From JAHEEL01 sp942491345 (lineage in GTDB: Bacteria > Actinomycetota > Acidimicrobiia > Spongiisociales > UBA5794), in NCBI GenBank assembly GCA_942491345.1, contig CALOAN010000044.1:62001-126000 (forward strand): a stretch of 64,000 nt of DNA. Reading direction: 5' to 3'. Positions 16,302 to 25,814 of this stretch are shown here, one piece after another; the stretch's first letter is position 1; every line of letters starts with the position of its first letter. The notes beneath the pieces were generated by a model that did no database searches, had not been told where the DNA came from, and worked only from the letters and a program-made list of their open reading frames with translations. A program made the translations under genes and the position numbers.

Positions 16302-18749
16302 CTACTCCATCACCCGCAGGGTGGACGGCAAGTCCATCTTTCTCAGCTTCCGTGGCGCGGTCAGGAGGGGGGCGAGCCCAACCGCGACCACACCAACACC
16401 TACGGCCCAGAACAAGGTCGCCGGACTCATCTCGACCGGAATGGCGATCTCAGGCATCGTCTGCGCCCACTGGGTGATGAAGTATCGGAAGAGCGCGAAC
16501 CCCCCAACAAGACCGACGATCGTGGCCACCACACCGACGATCGTGCTCTCGGCAAGCAGCATCCGCACGACCGTTCGAGGCCGCACACCGTAGGCAAACA
16601 TGGTGGCGTTCTCTCTCCGGCGTTCATCAACCGCGATCGAAGCTGCGTTGAATGCAATCAGGACCGCGAGGACCAGAACGACGATCTCGAACACTTGGAA
16701 CACCCCGACGAACTGTGACATCAGGTCCTCCATGAGCTGGGCCATCGCGTCGGCACGTTGCACTGATGTGACCTGGCCGATCGTGAGGAAGTCGGCCTGC
16801 AGGTCCCCGATCTCGACACCGTCGGCCGGCACGATGGAAGCGATATTCGCAAGGTTCTCCAGGCCGAGTACTCCGGCGTGAGCCGTCGACATGTAGGCGA
16901 CGGAGCGGAACGGATGCCCGTTGATTCCCGAGACGGTCAGATCCATCGTTTCAAGGGCATAGGAGTACGGACCGGTGCGCCGCGGGAGTCGTACGGTCAG
17001 CGCTTCACCGACGTCCACGTCGAGGTCGGACGCAGCCTTCGGGGCGATCACGATCCCGGGCTCACCGCCGGGGACGGATCCCTCGACCACGTTGGGTTGG
17101 AACATCCCGTTCTCCCAGTCCACGAACTCGACGACCGCTTCGATGGCATCGCTCCCCGTGCCGAGTTCACCTCCGACGCGCAAGATCGCCTCACCATCGG
17201 AGATCAGAGGCGAGGCCAACACTGCCCCCACCGGACCGTCGTTGGCCGGGTACACAGAATCCATCTCGACGATAACTCGGTCGGCGACGCCGCCGGATGC
17301 CTCCTCGCCGCCCTTCTCGATGGCGCCGAAGAACGAGTCGATCGCAGCGACGAGCATGACCAGCACGGCAATCGTCGCACCGATCCCCAGCGCAGTGAGC
17401 AATCCGCGTCGCGGTGCGCGCATCACGTTGCGTACCGGCATCTGGGCGAAGGTGTCGCCCGGGAGCCGGACCTTCCTCACCAACGGCGCCAGCCCTCCGC
17501 CTCGCGACGCAAGGTGGCCCGTGCGGATGGCGTCAACAGGTGAGACACGGATCGCCCGCCACACGGGGATCGAAACGGCAATCAGCGGAATCGCCAAACC
17601 GACGAGCGCGGCCACGAGGAAGAGGTCCCATTGTGTGGGTGTGAGCCATACGGGCATGGGAAGGAATGATTCGAGAAAGCCACGGAGTGCGGCGGCGATT
17701 GTCCAGCCCATCAGAATCCCGAGCGCGACGCCGAGCAGCGAGATCTGCACCCCCATCAGCATCGGCCGCAATGCGATCCATCGACGCTTCACCCCGAGTG
17801 CCATCGAGATCCCAATCTCGCGGCGAGTCTGATCGACCATTCGCGCGGTGAGATTCACGGCTGCGGCCGCCGAGCCCGCAAGAATCAGAATGGCGATGAT
17901 GTTGAAGAACTGCTGATCTCCCTCGATGTCCTCATACATCACGGTGTACACCGCGTCGTCGTTGGTATCGGTGACGATCACACCAATGTCCGGCATGGCG
18001 GAGTCGAACGCTGCAGCCACCTCTGCAGCAAAGGCGTCGCGATCGGCGCCCGGCTCGAGTGTGATGACGAGATCGTTGACCGAACCCGGAAGGCCGGCGA
18101 TCTCGCCTGCAGTCTCGAGCGACGTGAACACGGCGGCGTAACTCGCCTGCGCGAAGATGCCTCCTCCCTCCGAGATGACCATGAAGTACTCGGGGGTGTT
18201 GGCATGCCCCACATACTCGAGTTGGCGGCCACCGCTGAGGGTGAGTGAACCTTGGGCCGGGAGGTCGTAGTAGACGGCGAAGTTGCGCTCGATGAGTGCC
18301 GTCGGCTGTCCGCGGTCACCCTCGTCGAGCGAGCGACCTGCCTTCGGGTAGATAGCGTTGATCTTCGGCCCGCCGTCTGCGATCGAGACGCCGATGACCT
18401 CGCCTCGAACGACAATATCGCCGTCTTTGGTGGGTGTCGCCACTTGGTTCGGCACGCGCAGGCGCTCTTCCGCGTCGGCGACGATGCCGTTCCGGTCGGC
18501 GTTTGCCACGACCCCAACCATCGAACCTGCGTCAACGGCGGATCCGTCGGCAAGCTCAACCCGCAGGTCGTACATATTCAGCACGTCGTATGCGTTGTCT
18601 GCCGTGATCTGGCGCCAGCGTGTATTCGAGGACAGGCCCGAGTAGGCGCCGACTCCGAGGGCGATGATGAGCGCGATGACGACCACCTGCACCCATCGCG
18701 AACGCAGGTCACGCCAAGACCACCGCATCCACATTGAGAACGATTTCAT
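16302..18749 (-). CDS. ABC transporter permease, FtsX/MacB type
   Basis: An 815-residue inner membrane protein. The first helix is near residue 20 (VQVVVIALIIALGVGAY), a large extracytoplasmic domain follows, then a block of three helices with FtsX features near 285-410 (IIAILILAGSAAAAVNLTARM). A second periplasmic domain and a second FtsX block at ~690-800 follow. AGGAGG is found 5 nt before the ATG. The start lies 9 bp after the ATPase gene. Such pairs export lipids, lipoproteins or peptides, or act mechanically on the envelope; the substrate is unknown. Confidence 0.92.
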   Translation of the reverse strand: MKSFSMWMRWSWRDLRSRWVQVVVIALIIALGVGAYSGLSSNTRWRQITADNAYDVLNMYDLRVELADGSAVDAGSMVGVVANADRNGIVADAEERLRVPNQVATPTKDGDIVVRGEVIGVSIADGGPKINAIYPKAGRSLDEGDRGQPTALIERNFAVYYDLPAQGSLTLSGGRQLEYVGHANTPEYFMVISEGGGIFAQASYAAVFTSLETAGEIAGLPGSVNDLVITLEPGADRDAFAAEVAAAFDSAMPDIGVIVTDTNDDAVYTVMYEDIEGDQQFFNIIAILILAGSAAAAVNLTARMVDQTRREIGISMALGVKRRWIALRPMLMGVQISLLGVALGILMGWTIAAALRGFLESFLPMPVWLTPTQWDLFLVAALVGLAIPLIAVSIPVWRAIRVSPVDAIRTGHLASRGGGLAPLVRKVRLPGDTFAQMPVRNVMRAPRRGLLTALGIGATIAVLVMLVAAIDSFFGAIEKGGEEASGGVADRVIVEMDSVYPANDGPVGAVLASPLISDGEAILRVGGELGTGSDAIEAVVEFVDWENGMFQPNVVEGSVPGGEPGIVIAPKAASDLDVDVGEALTVRLPRRTGPYSYALETMDLTVSGINGHPFRSVAYMSTAHAGVLGLENLANIASIVPADGVEIGDLQADFLTIGQVTSVQRADAMAQLMEDLMSQFVGVFQVFEIVVLVLAVLIAFNAASIAVDERRRENATMFAYGVRPRTVVRMLLAESTIVGVVATIVGLVGGFALFRYFITQWAQTMPEIAIPVEMSPATLFWAVGVGVVAVGLAPLLTAPRKLRKMDLPSTLRVME

Positions 18750-18758
18750 GTCCGCCTC

Positions 18759-19493
18759 CTACCAGTGGAGGTCGGCGAGTTCCGCACGGCCTCCCGCCGG
18801 AGGTCCGTCGGATGCGATCCGACCGCTCGAGAGCTCAACGACCCGGTCGGCCACACGTGAGATCTCGCGATTGTGCGTGACGGCAAGCACCGCGGTGCCG
18901 GGACCGGCTTGCTCACGCAGCAGTTCGAGGATCTGCACGCCGGTGGCGAAATCCAGCTCACCGGTTGGTTCGTCGGCAAGGAGGATCGGATTGCCGGTTG
19001 CGAGTGCTCGTGCAATCGCAACACGTTGCTGTTCGCCGCCGGAGAGTTCGTGGGGGAAGTGAGCGGCGCGGTCTCCAAGACCGACGCGTTCGAGAACTTC
19101 ATCGGCGCTCGGAGCGTCATCACGCCCGGCTGCATCGATGCCGAACTGCACATTCTCGCGCGCTGTCAGGCCGGGGAAGATGTTGAAACTCTGGAACACG
19201 AAGCTCACGGAGCGGCGACGGAAGTCGTACAGCTCCGACCGCTTGGCGTCGGTGATGTCGACGCCGGCCACCGAGATCGACCCGCTCGTTGCGGTGTCCA
19301 GGGCACCGATCAGGTTGATCAAGGTCGTCTTTCCGCTCCCGGACGGTCCGAGCACGACGACGAATTCGCCGTCGTGGACTTCCAGCTTCACCGTTTCGAG
19401 CGCGGTGACGGTTGTGCCGCCGAGTTCGTATCGCCGTGACACACCATCGAGGTGGATCAGCCGGTTGTTCCCCGTCATGGTCACTCCGTTCAT
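18759..19493 (-). CDS. ABC transporter ATPase, LolD/MacB type
   Basis: A 244-residue ATPase: Walker A GPSGSGKTT, Q-loop FVFQSFNIFPGLT, signature LSGGEQQRVAIARAL, Walker B ILLADEPTGELD and H-loop VTHN. This is the subfamily that pairs with FtsX-type permeases. The ATG overlaps the stop of the regulator (ATGA, 19490-19493); an internal ATG at 19478 has a better-placed GGAG and could be used instead. It forms a three-gene operon with the regulator and the permease. Confidence 0.94.
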   Translation of the reverse strand: MNGVTMTGNNRLIHLDGVSRRYELGGTTVTALETVKLEVHDGEFVVVLGPSGSGKTTLINLIGALDTATSGSISVAGVDITDAKRSELYDFRRRSVSFVFQSFNIFPGLTARENVQFGIDAAGRDDAPSADEVLERVGLGDRAAHFPHELSGGEQQRVAIARALATGNPILLADEPTGELDFATGVQILELLREQAGPGTAVLAVTHNREISRVADRVVELSSGRIASDGPPAGGRAELADLHW

Positions 19494-19960
19494 TCTTTCG
19501 AGGTCCGCTGTTCTGTCCGCCAGCGTTCGATGAGGATGTCGTACTCCCGGTCGAACCAGGCGTAGAAGTCTCTGAGGTAGGTCAGGCGGCCGCTGGCCAG
19601 CTCCACGTCGGAGAAGGCCTCCATGCCGCGTTCGGCCAGCAGCACCATCTGGGTGAGGGCCTCGGCGCGCCGCTCCAGCAACACCTCAAGCGCGGCCATG
19701 GAAGCTGCGTAGTAGCTCCGTCGGTCGCCCGGCACCCACACACGTTCGATGATGCCGATTCGACTGAGTGAGGCGATTGCCGTAGAGATCGATCCCGCAC
19801 TTGCCCCGATCTGCTCCTGAAGATCTGCCGCCGAAAGGTGCGCCTGATCGCTCACGAGGAGTGCTGCCCACACGCGGCCCGCCATCGGTGCCAGGCCCAT
19901 CGACTCGAATATGAGGCTGACGTCTTCCGTGAATCGCCTGCGGTGTTCTTCTGGTGTCAT
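19490..19960 (-). CDS. GbsR/MarR-like transcription regulator
   Basis: A 156-residue winged-helix protein. The DNA-binding part is LSAADLQEQIGASAGSISTAI with the wing GIIERVWVPGDRRSYY, and a helical C-terminal part (YLRDFYAWFDREYDILIERW) probably dimerises. This is the layout of GbsR-type regulators. It is the first gene of the ABC exporter operon. Its ATG touches an inverted repeat (19962-19983), and no ribosome site fits in front, so the mRNA is probably leaderless and autoregulated. Confidence 0.85.
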   Translation of the reverse strand: MTPEEHRRRFTEDVSLIFESMGLAPMAGRVWAALLVSDQAHLSAADLQEQIGASAGSISTAIASLSRIGIIERVWVPGDRRSYYAASMAALEVLLERRAEALTQMVLLAERGMEAFSDVELASGRLTYLRDFYAWFDREYDILIERWRTEQRTSKE

Positions 19961-19961
19961 A

Positions 19962-19983
19962 AGTTTCAGTAAATTCTGAAACT
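19962..19983. promoter_or_regulatory. Operator of the GbsR-like regulator, overlapping a leaderless promoter
   Basis: AGTTTCAG and CTGAAACT form perfect 8-bp arms around a 6-bp centre (TAAATT), immediately upstream of the regulator start on the minus strand. TTTACT (minus strand, 19973-19968) lies 8-13 nt before the ATG, where a -10 element of a leaderless mRNA would be. Binding of the dimer would block this promoter; this is inference from position. Confidence 0.75.
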
Positions 19984-20074
19984 ACGTGCGTGACTAGGGG
20001 CTTTCGACCCATCCGCCGACGGGGAGCACTCTGTGAGATTCCCTGTTGCGCCACGGGTGTGGAAGGCTGGCCGC

Positions 20075-20905
20075 ATGAGCATCTCTCTCGAAACCACCGT
20101 TCCGCTGCACGCCGGCATCGATATCCCACTCCTCGGATTCGGCGTCTACAGAGTCCCGGACGGAGACGCCGTCGAGAACGCCGTCGCGAGCGCGCTCGCC
20201 CTCGGCTATCGGCATATCGACACGGCCGCGCTCTACCGGAACGAACGGGGCGTCGGTCGAGCCATTGCTGCCTCGGGCATCGACCGGTCCGACCTCTTCG
20301 TCACCACGAAGCTCTGGAACAGCAACCAGGGATACGAATCAACCCTCGCTGCAATCGATAAGAGCCTCGGCAAACTTGGGCTCGAATATGTCGATCTCTA
20401 CCTCGTCCACTGGCCGAAACCTGAGCACACCGCAGGAACGTGGCGGGCGATGGAGGAGATCCAGCGGTCCGGCAGGGCCAGGGCGATCGGCGTATCAAAC
20501 TTCCTCCCTAGCCACCTCGATCAGCTTGCCGAGACGGCCACGGTGCTGCCATCGATCAACCAGATCGAGTTCCACCCTCATCTCCAGAGCCCTGAGCTTG
20601 TCGCCTACTGCGATGACCACCACATCGTCCTCGAGGCATGGAGCCCACTCAAGGCTGGCCAGATCATCGACGACCCGGAGCTGCAGGCAATCGCCGATGT
20701 TCACGGTGTGACCGTTCCACAGGTAGTGCTGCGGTGGATGCTCCACCGCGGCATCGTCACGATCCCGAAGAGTGTCACCCCGTCGCGGATTGCCCAGAAC
20801 GCCGACCTCTACGGCTTCGAACTCAGCCCCGACGAGATCACAACGATCAACGCCATGGACCGCAACGACCGAGTAGGCCCCGACCCCGCCAACTTCGACT
20901 TCTAA
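20075..20905 (+). CDS. Aldo/keto reductase
   Basis: A 276-residue TIM-barrel oxidoreductase using NADPH. The catalytic tetrad is complete: Asp49 and Tyr54 (DTAALYRNE), Lys79 (TTKLW) and His112 (LVHWPKP). The C-terminal IPKSVTPSRIAQN holds the NADPH-phosphate contact. ATG 20075 with GGAAGG 8 nt upstream is chosen over the ATG at 20033 in the same frame. It resembles 2,5-diketo-gluconate reductase-like enzymes; the substrate cannot be assigned. Confidence 0.93.
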   Translation: MSISLETTVPLHAGIDIPLLGFGVYRVPDGDAVENAVASALALGYRHIDTAALYRNERGVGRAIAASGIDRSDLFVTTKLWNSNQGYESTLAAIDKSLGKLGLEYVDLYLVHWPKPEHTAGTWRAMEEIQRSGRARAIGVSNFLPSHLDQLAETATVLPSINQIEFHPHLQSPELVAYCDDHHIVLEAWSPLKAGQIIDDPELQAIADVHGVTVPQVVLRWMLHRGIVTIPKSVTPSRIAQNADLYGFELSPDEITTINAMDRNDRVGPDPANFDF

Positions 20906-20949
20906 CGGCCGCAGGTCCGAGCAGCCGCCGCAGAGGGTTCGGTCCGATT

Positions 20950-21171
20950 CCTCCCCCTCAGGGGGAGGTGCCGAGTCCAGCGAGGCGGAGGGGGTCAGGC
21001 GGTTCTGCGACCCACGAAGAGCCGACCCCGACCGAGCGCAGCGAGGGCGGGAGGGGGCAGCCTGGGTCTTCGTCTCCACCACGCAGTGGGGGAGACGCGG
21101 CCGAGCTGATGCTCGGCCGCAGAGGGGGCGGCCTGGGAGCCGGCATCGCGCAGATGAGGTCGGCCGCGAGT
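20950..21171. repeat. Structured intergenic repeat, copy B with a second repeat in front
   Basis: 20950-20998 begins with a CCTCCCCCT/AGGGGGAGG hairpin and runs into GAGGCGGAGGGGG. 21069-21171 is a good copy of the ~100-bp family: CGTCTCCACCACGCAGTGG, CCGAGC-TGAT-GCTCGG, AGAGGGGGCGGCCTGGGAG, then CGCAGATGAGGTC. The 340-bp gap before the lipoprotein cluster consists mostly of this material and contains no gene. Confidence 0.75.
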
Positions 21172-21245
21172 CCAGACTCGTGGCCCGAATCTGGCGACTC
21201 TCCCCCGCCCTCCAGGTTGCATCGCAAGCAACCGATACACCACCG

Positions 21246-22094
21246 ATGGCGACTCACGGACGAATTCTCCTCCTGGTCTTCGGCCTTCTGCTCGCAGGTT
21301 GCGGCCAAGACGACCAGGCCGCTGACACCAGTGCCACACCGAGCACGTCGTCAACAACCAGGGTTGCCCCCGCCGTGGATCCCACAACCTCGACTGCTCC
21401 AGCAACAACCGTGACGGTGGCACCGACGACGACAACCACTCCCACGACGACCTCCACGGGCCCCGAGTCGACAACAATCGGCTTCGATCCAGACCAGGTG
21501 CTTCCTGGATCATTCGGAACAGTGGGCGATCTGATCTCGCTCTCCGACATGTTCCGTGTCAACCCTCTCGACGCGCAGATCCTGAGCTACATCGCTATCG
21601 ACGGCGATGAGAAAGTGTTGGCGGACCAGGGCATGGAGGCGGGGATTTGGGCGTCGCTGACGATCACATACTCCGGTGACATAACGGTGTGGGATTTCGG
21701 CGGCGGATACCGCGAGGTGCTGCGCGGCGACGAAAGCTTCTACCTCGACGAAGACGGCACGTGGCACGAGAACGACCGATGGGAGTGGCCCGGGATGGGA
21801 CCCTTCTATGAGTGGACCTTCGTTCAGGGTATTGCCCCCGGCTGCCTCGAATTTCGTGCCGAGATCATCGGTCTCGAGGACGTCGCCGGAGCGACGACGC
21901 TGCACATACGGTGCACCGGGAATGAAGGGGATCCGGAGGGCACCGGCTCCTCGGACGTGTGGATCGGCGAACAGGGCCACGTCATGAAGAGCGTCTCGGA
22001 GTCGTGGCAGGACCCCTCGTTTGGCTTCATCACGGTGTGGGAAGTCACCGGCCTCGACGTCCAACCCACCGGCCCCCTCCCGCCAGGCTGGTAG
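21246..22094 (+). CDS. Lipoprotein, paralogue 1 of a tandem triplet
   Basis: A 282-residue lipoprotein. The signal helix ILLLVFGLLLAGC carries the lipobox LAGC, followed by ~70 residues of Thr/Ser/Pro-rich linker. The folded domain from about residue 80 begins DQVLPGSFGT and ends TGPLPPGW. Shared motifs are ITVWDFGGGYREV, EDGTWHE, CLEFRAEIIGLEDVAGATTLH and VWIGEQGHVMKSVSE. Two paralogues follow directly. No ribosome site is present; GATACA at 21234-21239 (-12 to -7) suggests a leaderless mRNA. The fold may be LolA/LppX-like, with antiparallel strands and a closing conserved segment, but no family is certain. Confidence 0.85.
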   Translation: MATHGRILLLVFGLLLAGCGQDDQAADTSATPSTSSTTRVAPAVDPTTSTAPATTVTVAPTTTTTPTTTSTGPESTTIGFDPDQVLPGSFGTVGDLISLSDMFRVNPLDAQILSYIAIDGDEKVLADQGMEAGIWASLTITYSGDITVWDFGGGYREVLRGDESFYLDEDGTWHENDRWEWPGMGPFYEWTFVQGIAPGCLEFRAEIIGLEDVAGATTLHIRCTGNEGDPEGTGSSDVWIGEQGHVMKSVSESWQDPSFGFITVWEVTGLDVQPTGPLPPGW

Positions 22095-22167
22095 CTGGAT
22101 GGCAGCTCCTGAACTGCCGGCCCGCATCCCCCTCCAGGTCCAGCAGCGCACAACCGATACTTCTCCG

Positions 22168-23028
22168 ATGGCGACTCACGGACGAATCATCCTCCTGGTC
22201 TTCGTCGTGCTGCTCGCAGGCTGCGGCCAGGACAACACGGTGGCAGCGACCCGCGCCACCGTGAAGGAAGCGCCGACAACCACCGGAGCAACTACCACAC
22301 TCGCTCCAACGACTTCGGCCGCCGCCCCCACAACGACGGTCACCATGGCACCGACAACGACCACAACCGCAACCACGACGACCTCCACCGTTCCGGACAC
22401 AACGACAACGACCATCCCTCATGCCGACCAGATCCTTCCCGGATCATTTGGAACCATGGGCGAGCTGTACTCGCGAACCAACCCCGACAGGCTCTACCCA
22501 CTGATTGGGCAGGTAGTGAGCTCAATCGGGTTCGCATCCAATGAGAACGACCAGCCGACCCAGGACCCACCGGAGTGGGGCTGGGCGGCGATGACCATCA
22601 CACAATCGGAACGGTTGACTCTCTGGGACTATGGAACCGGATATCGCGAAGTCGTACGGCCTGGCAGTCCGTACCTGTACCTCGCAGAGGATGGCACCTG
22701 GCATGAGATCGATGATGAGGGGTCCATATTCTCACCCATCACGGAGTGGAGAGACGCGCAGGGCCTCGCTGCTCGCTGCATCGAATTGGGCGCTGAGACG
22801 GTCGGTCTCGAGGAGGTCATCGGCGTGACCACGCTGCACATCAGGTGTCCGGTCGATGGAGGAGATCGAGGCGGAGCCGGTTCGCTGGATGTGTGGATCG
22901 ACGAGCGAGGTTACGTAATGAAGGGCGCCTATGAGTTCTGGGAGGAACCCGAGTTTGGCGTTGGCCTGCGCTGGGAGGTCACGGGTCTTGACGTCGAACC
23001 CAGCGGCCCGCTGCCGCCCGGCTGGTAG
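22168..23028 (+). CDS. Lipoprotein, paralogue 2 of a tandem triplet
   Basis: A 286-residue paralogue of its neighbours. It starts MATHGRIILLVFVVLLAGC, has a Thr-rich linker, then DQILPGSFGTMGELYSRTNPDR, LTLWDYGTGYREV, EDGTWHE, VIGVTTLHIRC, VWIDERGYVMK and the end SGPLPPGW. The segment before the start (ACAACCGATACTTC) is nearly identical to that of paralogue 3, and GATACT sits at -12 to -7 with no ribosome site. It is most like paralogue 3, so one duplication is probably recent. Confidence 0.85.
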   Translation: MATHGRIILLVFVVLLAGCGQDNTVAATRATVKEAPTTTGATTTLAPTTSAAAPTTTVTMAPTTTTTATTTTSTVPDTTTTTIPHADQILPGSFGTMGELYSRTNPDRLYPLIGQVVSSIGFASNENDQPTQDPPEWGWAAMTITQSERLTLWDYGTGYREVVRPGSPYLYLAEDGTWHEIDDEGSIFSPITEWRDAQGLAARCIELGAETVGLEEVIGVTTLHIRCPVDGGDRGGAGSLDVWIDERGYVMKGAYEFWEEPEFGVGLRWEVTGLDVEPSGPLPPGW

Positions 23029-23113
23029 CTGGTGGATGACGGCCAGCCGCTCCTGAACTGTCGGCCTCGCCTTCCCCCTCCAGGTCCAGCGACGCACAAC
23101 CGATACTTCACCG

Positions 23114-23923
23114 GTGGCGACTCTACGGCGAATCATCCTGCTGGTGCTTGTGCTGCTGCTCGCAGGCTGCGGCCAAGACGACCAGACCGCTGACACCAGT
23201 GCCACACCGAGTACGTCGTCAACAACCACGGTTGCCCCCACTGTCGAATCCACAACAACGACCACGCCGGCGCCGACCACAACCGCCGCCACGACGACCG
23301 TCCCCCATGCCGACCAGGTCCTTCCCGGATCATTTGGAACCATGGGCGAGTTGTACTCGCGCACCAACCCCGACAGGCACTACCCGCTCAATTCCCAGGT
23401 GCAGATCTCCTTCGGGCGCGGGGAACGTGAAGACCCGATGGCGAGCCCGGATTCCGAGCAGTGGAACTGGGAGTGGATAACGATGACCATCACCTACTTC
23501 GAGGACTTGACGATCCTCGAAAGTGACAACGGATACCGCGAAGTCTCAAGACCCCGTGGTCCATACATGGTCCTCGCCGAGGATGGCACCTGGTACGACA
23601 TCAGCGAAGAGGAAGGAAGCTATTTCGGACCCCCGCTGGAGTGGGCCGACGTCCAACGCGAGGCAGGCGAGTGTATCGAAAGCGGAGCAGAGGTGGTCGG
23701 TCTCGAAGAGGTCGTCGGCGTAGCGACGCTGCACGTCTCGTGCGAGCTTGAGGACCGAAGCCCGCGCGGCGACTTTTCGCAGGATTTGTGGGTCGGCGAG
23801 TACGGCCGCGTTATGAAGAGCGTGTCGGTGTTCTGGGATGAACCGCTCTCCGGAGGCGGCTACCGATGGGAAGTTGTTGGTCTTGGCGTCGAACCCAGCG
23901 GCCCACTCCCACCAGGCTGGTAG
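23114..23923 (+). CDS. Lipoprotein, paralogue 3 of a tandem triplet
   Basis: A 269-residue paralogue starting at GTG 23114 (MATLRRIILLVLVLLLAGC). It has the same linker, core and closing SGPLPPGW as the two genes upstream, with two conserved Cys in the domain (GECIES and LHVSC). GATACT at 23102-23107 is the leaderless-type -10. The function is unknown. The anchored location and the long linker suggest a domain held away from the membrane. Confidence 0.85.
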   Translation: MATLRRIILLVLVLLLAGCGQDDQTADTSATPSTSSTTTVAPTVESTTTTTPAPTTTAATTTVPHADQVLPGSFGTMGELYSRTNPDRHYPLNSQVQISFGRGEREDPMASPDSEQWNWEWITMTITYFEDLTILESDNGYREVSRPRGPYMVLAEDGTWYDISEEEGSYFGPPLEWADVQREAGECIESGAEVVGLEEVVGVATLHVSCELEDRSPRGDFSQDLWVGEYGRVMKSVSVFWDEPLSGGGYRWEVVGLGVEPSGPLPPGW

Positions 23924-23980
23924 CAGCGGGATCACCTTCGCCCGAGCTTTCCAAACCGGTGCAAGGGCATACTGGCTTCG

Positions 23981-25729
23981 ATGCATCTGATCAGCCTCGA
24001 GGCCATCTCCAAGTCGTACCCGGAGACACCGGTGCTCCGCGACGTTTCGCTCGGGATTTCCAGGCGCCAGAGGATCGGTGTGATTGGGCGGAACGGGTCC
24101 GGCAAGTCCACGTTGTTGCGCATCATCGGGGGCATCGAGGAACCCGACGCAGGGCGGATCGTGCGAGCTACCGGGCTGCGGATCACCTTCCTCGACCAAG
24201 ACCCGTCCTTCCCCGACGAGAACAGGGTGGGAGACATCATCGGAGGGGACCGCGATTCCATCGCCATGGCCGACCGCCTCGGGCTCACTGACTCGTCGGC
24301 CCTGGTTGCCGACCTGTCCGGCGGTCAGCGCAAGCGCCTTGCCCTGGCGGTTGCTCTCGCCGCCGAATGTGATCTTCTGATACTCGACGAGCCGACCAAC
24401 CACCTCGATGTCGACACCATCGACTGGCTCGAGGACCACCTCCTGTCGCGCACATCGGTGCTGGTGCTCGTCACCCACGATCGATACCTGCTCGACCGGG
24501 TTGCCAATCGGGTGGTCGAAGTCCACCACGAGTCACTTTCTTCGCACCACGGCACCTACGAACAGTTCCTCGAGGCCCGGACCGCCCGCGAAGAACACGA
24601 AGCCGTCGTCGAACACCGCAGGCGTCAGCGTCTCCGCACCGAGCTGGAGTGGCTCCGCCGCTCGCCAAAGGCGCGCACCTCGAAGTCGCGCTCACGCGTC
24701 AGCGCCGTCAACGACCTCATCGCAGCAAAGCGACCGCCGGTCGACCCGGAGCTCTCCATCGATCTCCCCTCGCGACGTATCGGGTCCAAGGTCGTAGACA
24801 TGCACAACTCCGGCAAGAGCTACGACGATCGATGGGTGGTGCGAAACGTCGACCTCAAGCTCCAGCCAAACGCACGGGTCGGCGTCGTCGGTGACAACGG
24901 ATCGGGCAAGACAACCCTGCTTCGCCTCATCGCAGGACGGCTCCAACCAGACGAAGGCACCGTCAAGATGGGAACAACCATCGTCCCAGGCTGGTACGGC
25001 CAGGATCCGCAGCCGATCCCGCCCGACACCCGGGTGAACGCGGCGGTTCGGGAGCGGGCGGAGACCACCCGCCTCGACTCGGGCATCCGGGTATCGGCGG
25101 CGAAGCTCCTCGAACGGTTCCAGTTCGGCGCCGATGCACAACGCTCGACGGTCGGCGATCTCTCCGGCGGAGAACGGCGTCGCCTCGAACTGCTCATCAC
25201 GTTGATGGAAGCCCCGAACCTGCTCCTGCTGGACGAACCGACCAACGATCTCGACCTCGACACGCTCGAGGTTCTCGAGGAGTACCTCGATTCGTGGCCA
25301 GGGGCGCTGGTCGTCGCCAGCCACGATCGCTACTTCCTCGACCGGGTCTGCGACGACATCTACTCCATCGAGCCCGAAGGGTCGGTGCGCCACCACCCAG
25401 GAGGCTGGCAGGCGTACTGGGCCGATCGACTCGCTCCCGCGGAAGCGGCGCCGTCCCGGCCACCCGCAAAGACCGGCACGGAGACGCCGACCGCTCGCAC
25501 GAAGCCGACATGGAAGGAGCGTCAGGAACTCGCTCGGCTCACACGGCGGATCCCGGAACTCGAGGCGCAGAGCGCCGATCTGGCGAAGCAGCTCGATGCG
25601 GCGGCCAGCGACTACGAGGCGACAATCGACCTTGCGCAACGACTCGCCAACGTTCTCGAGGACCTCGACGCCGAAGAAACCGCCTGGCTGAAGCTCACCG
25701 AACGGATCGAAGCGTACGACACGAGCTAG
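23981..25729 (+). CDS. ABC-F family ATPase
   Basis: A 582-residue protein with two ABC domains and no membrane helices. Domain 1 has GRNGSGKST, LSGGQRKRLAL and LLILDEPTNHLD. Domain 2 has GDNGSGKTT, LSGGERRRLELL and LLLLDEPTNDLD. Between them lies a basic linker (~215-260), and a C-terminal coiled coil (residues ~500-580) follows, as in Uup-like members. ABC-F proteins act on the ribosome, or in Uup's case on DNA or ribosome quality, not in transport. CATACT at 23968-23973 without a ribosome site suggests a leaderless mRNA. Confidence 0.93.
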   Translation: MHLISLEAISKSYPETPVLRDVSLGISRRQRIGVIGRNGSGKSTLLRIIGGIEEPDAGRIVRATGLRITFLDQDPSFPDENRVGDIIGGDRDSIAMADRLGLTDSSALVADLSGGQRKRLALAVALAAECDLLILDEPTNHLDVDTIDWLEDHLLSRTSVLVLVTHDRYLLDRVANRVVEVHHESLSSHHGTYEQFLEARTAREEHEAVVEHRRRQRLRTELEWLRRSPKARTSKSRSRVSAVNDLIAAKRPPVDPELSIDLPSRRIGSKVVDMHNSGKSYDDRWVVRNVDLKLQPNARVGVVGDNGSGKTTLLRLIAGRLQPDEGTVKMGTTIVPGWYGQDPQPIPPDTRVNAAVRERAETTRLDSGIRVSAAKLLERFQFGADAQRSTVGDLSGGERRRLELLITLMEAPNLLLLDEPTNDLDLDTLEVLEEYLDSWPGALVVASHDRYFLDRVCDDIYSIEPEGSVRHHPGGWQAYWADRLAPAEAAPSRPPAKTGTETPTARTKPTWKERQELARLTRRIPELEAQSADLAKQLDAAASDYEATIDLAQRLANVLEDLDAEETAWLKLTERIEAYDTS

Positions 25730-25753
25730 CTGCAACAGTGATGTACCCCCTCC

Positions 25754-25777
25754 GCGTCCGGGCGATTGCCCGGACGC
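25754..25777 (+). terminator. Terminator-like hairpin after the ABC-F gene
   Basis: GCGTCCGGGC and GCCCGGACGC (10 bp, perfect) with a GATT loop, 24 bp after the stop. CGCCTTCCCCC follows rather than a T-run. Confidence 0.6.
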
Positions 25778-25814
25778 GCCTTCCCCCATTCCATGGTGGA
25801 GGCGAAGACCTTCT

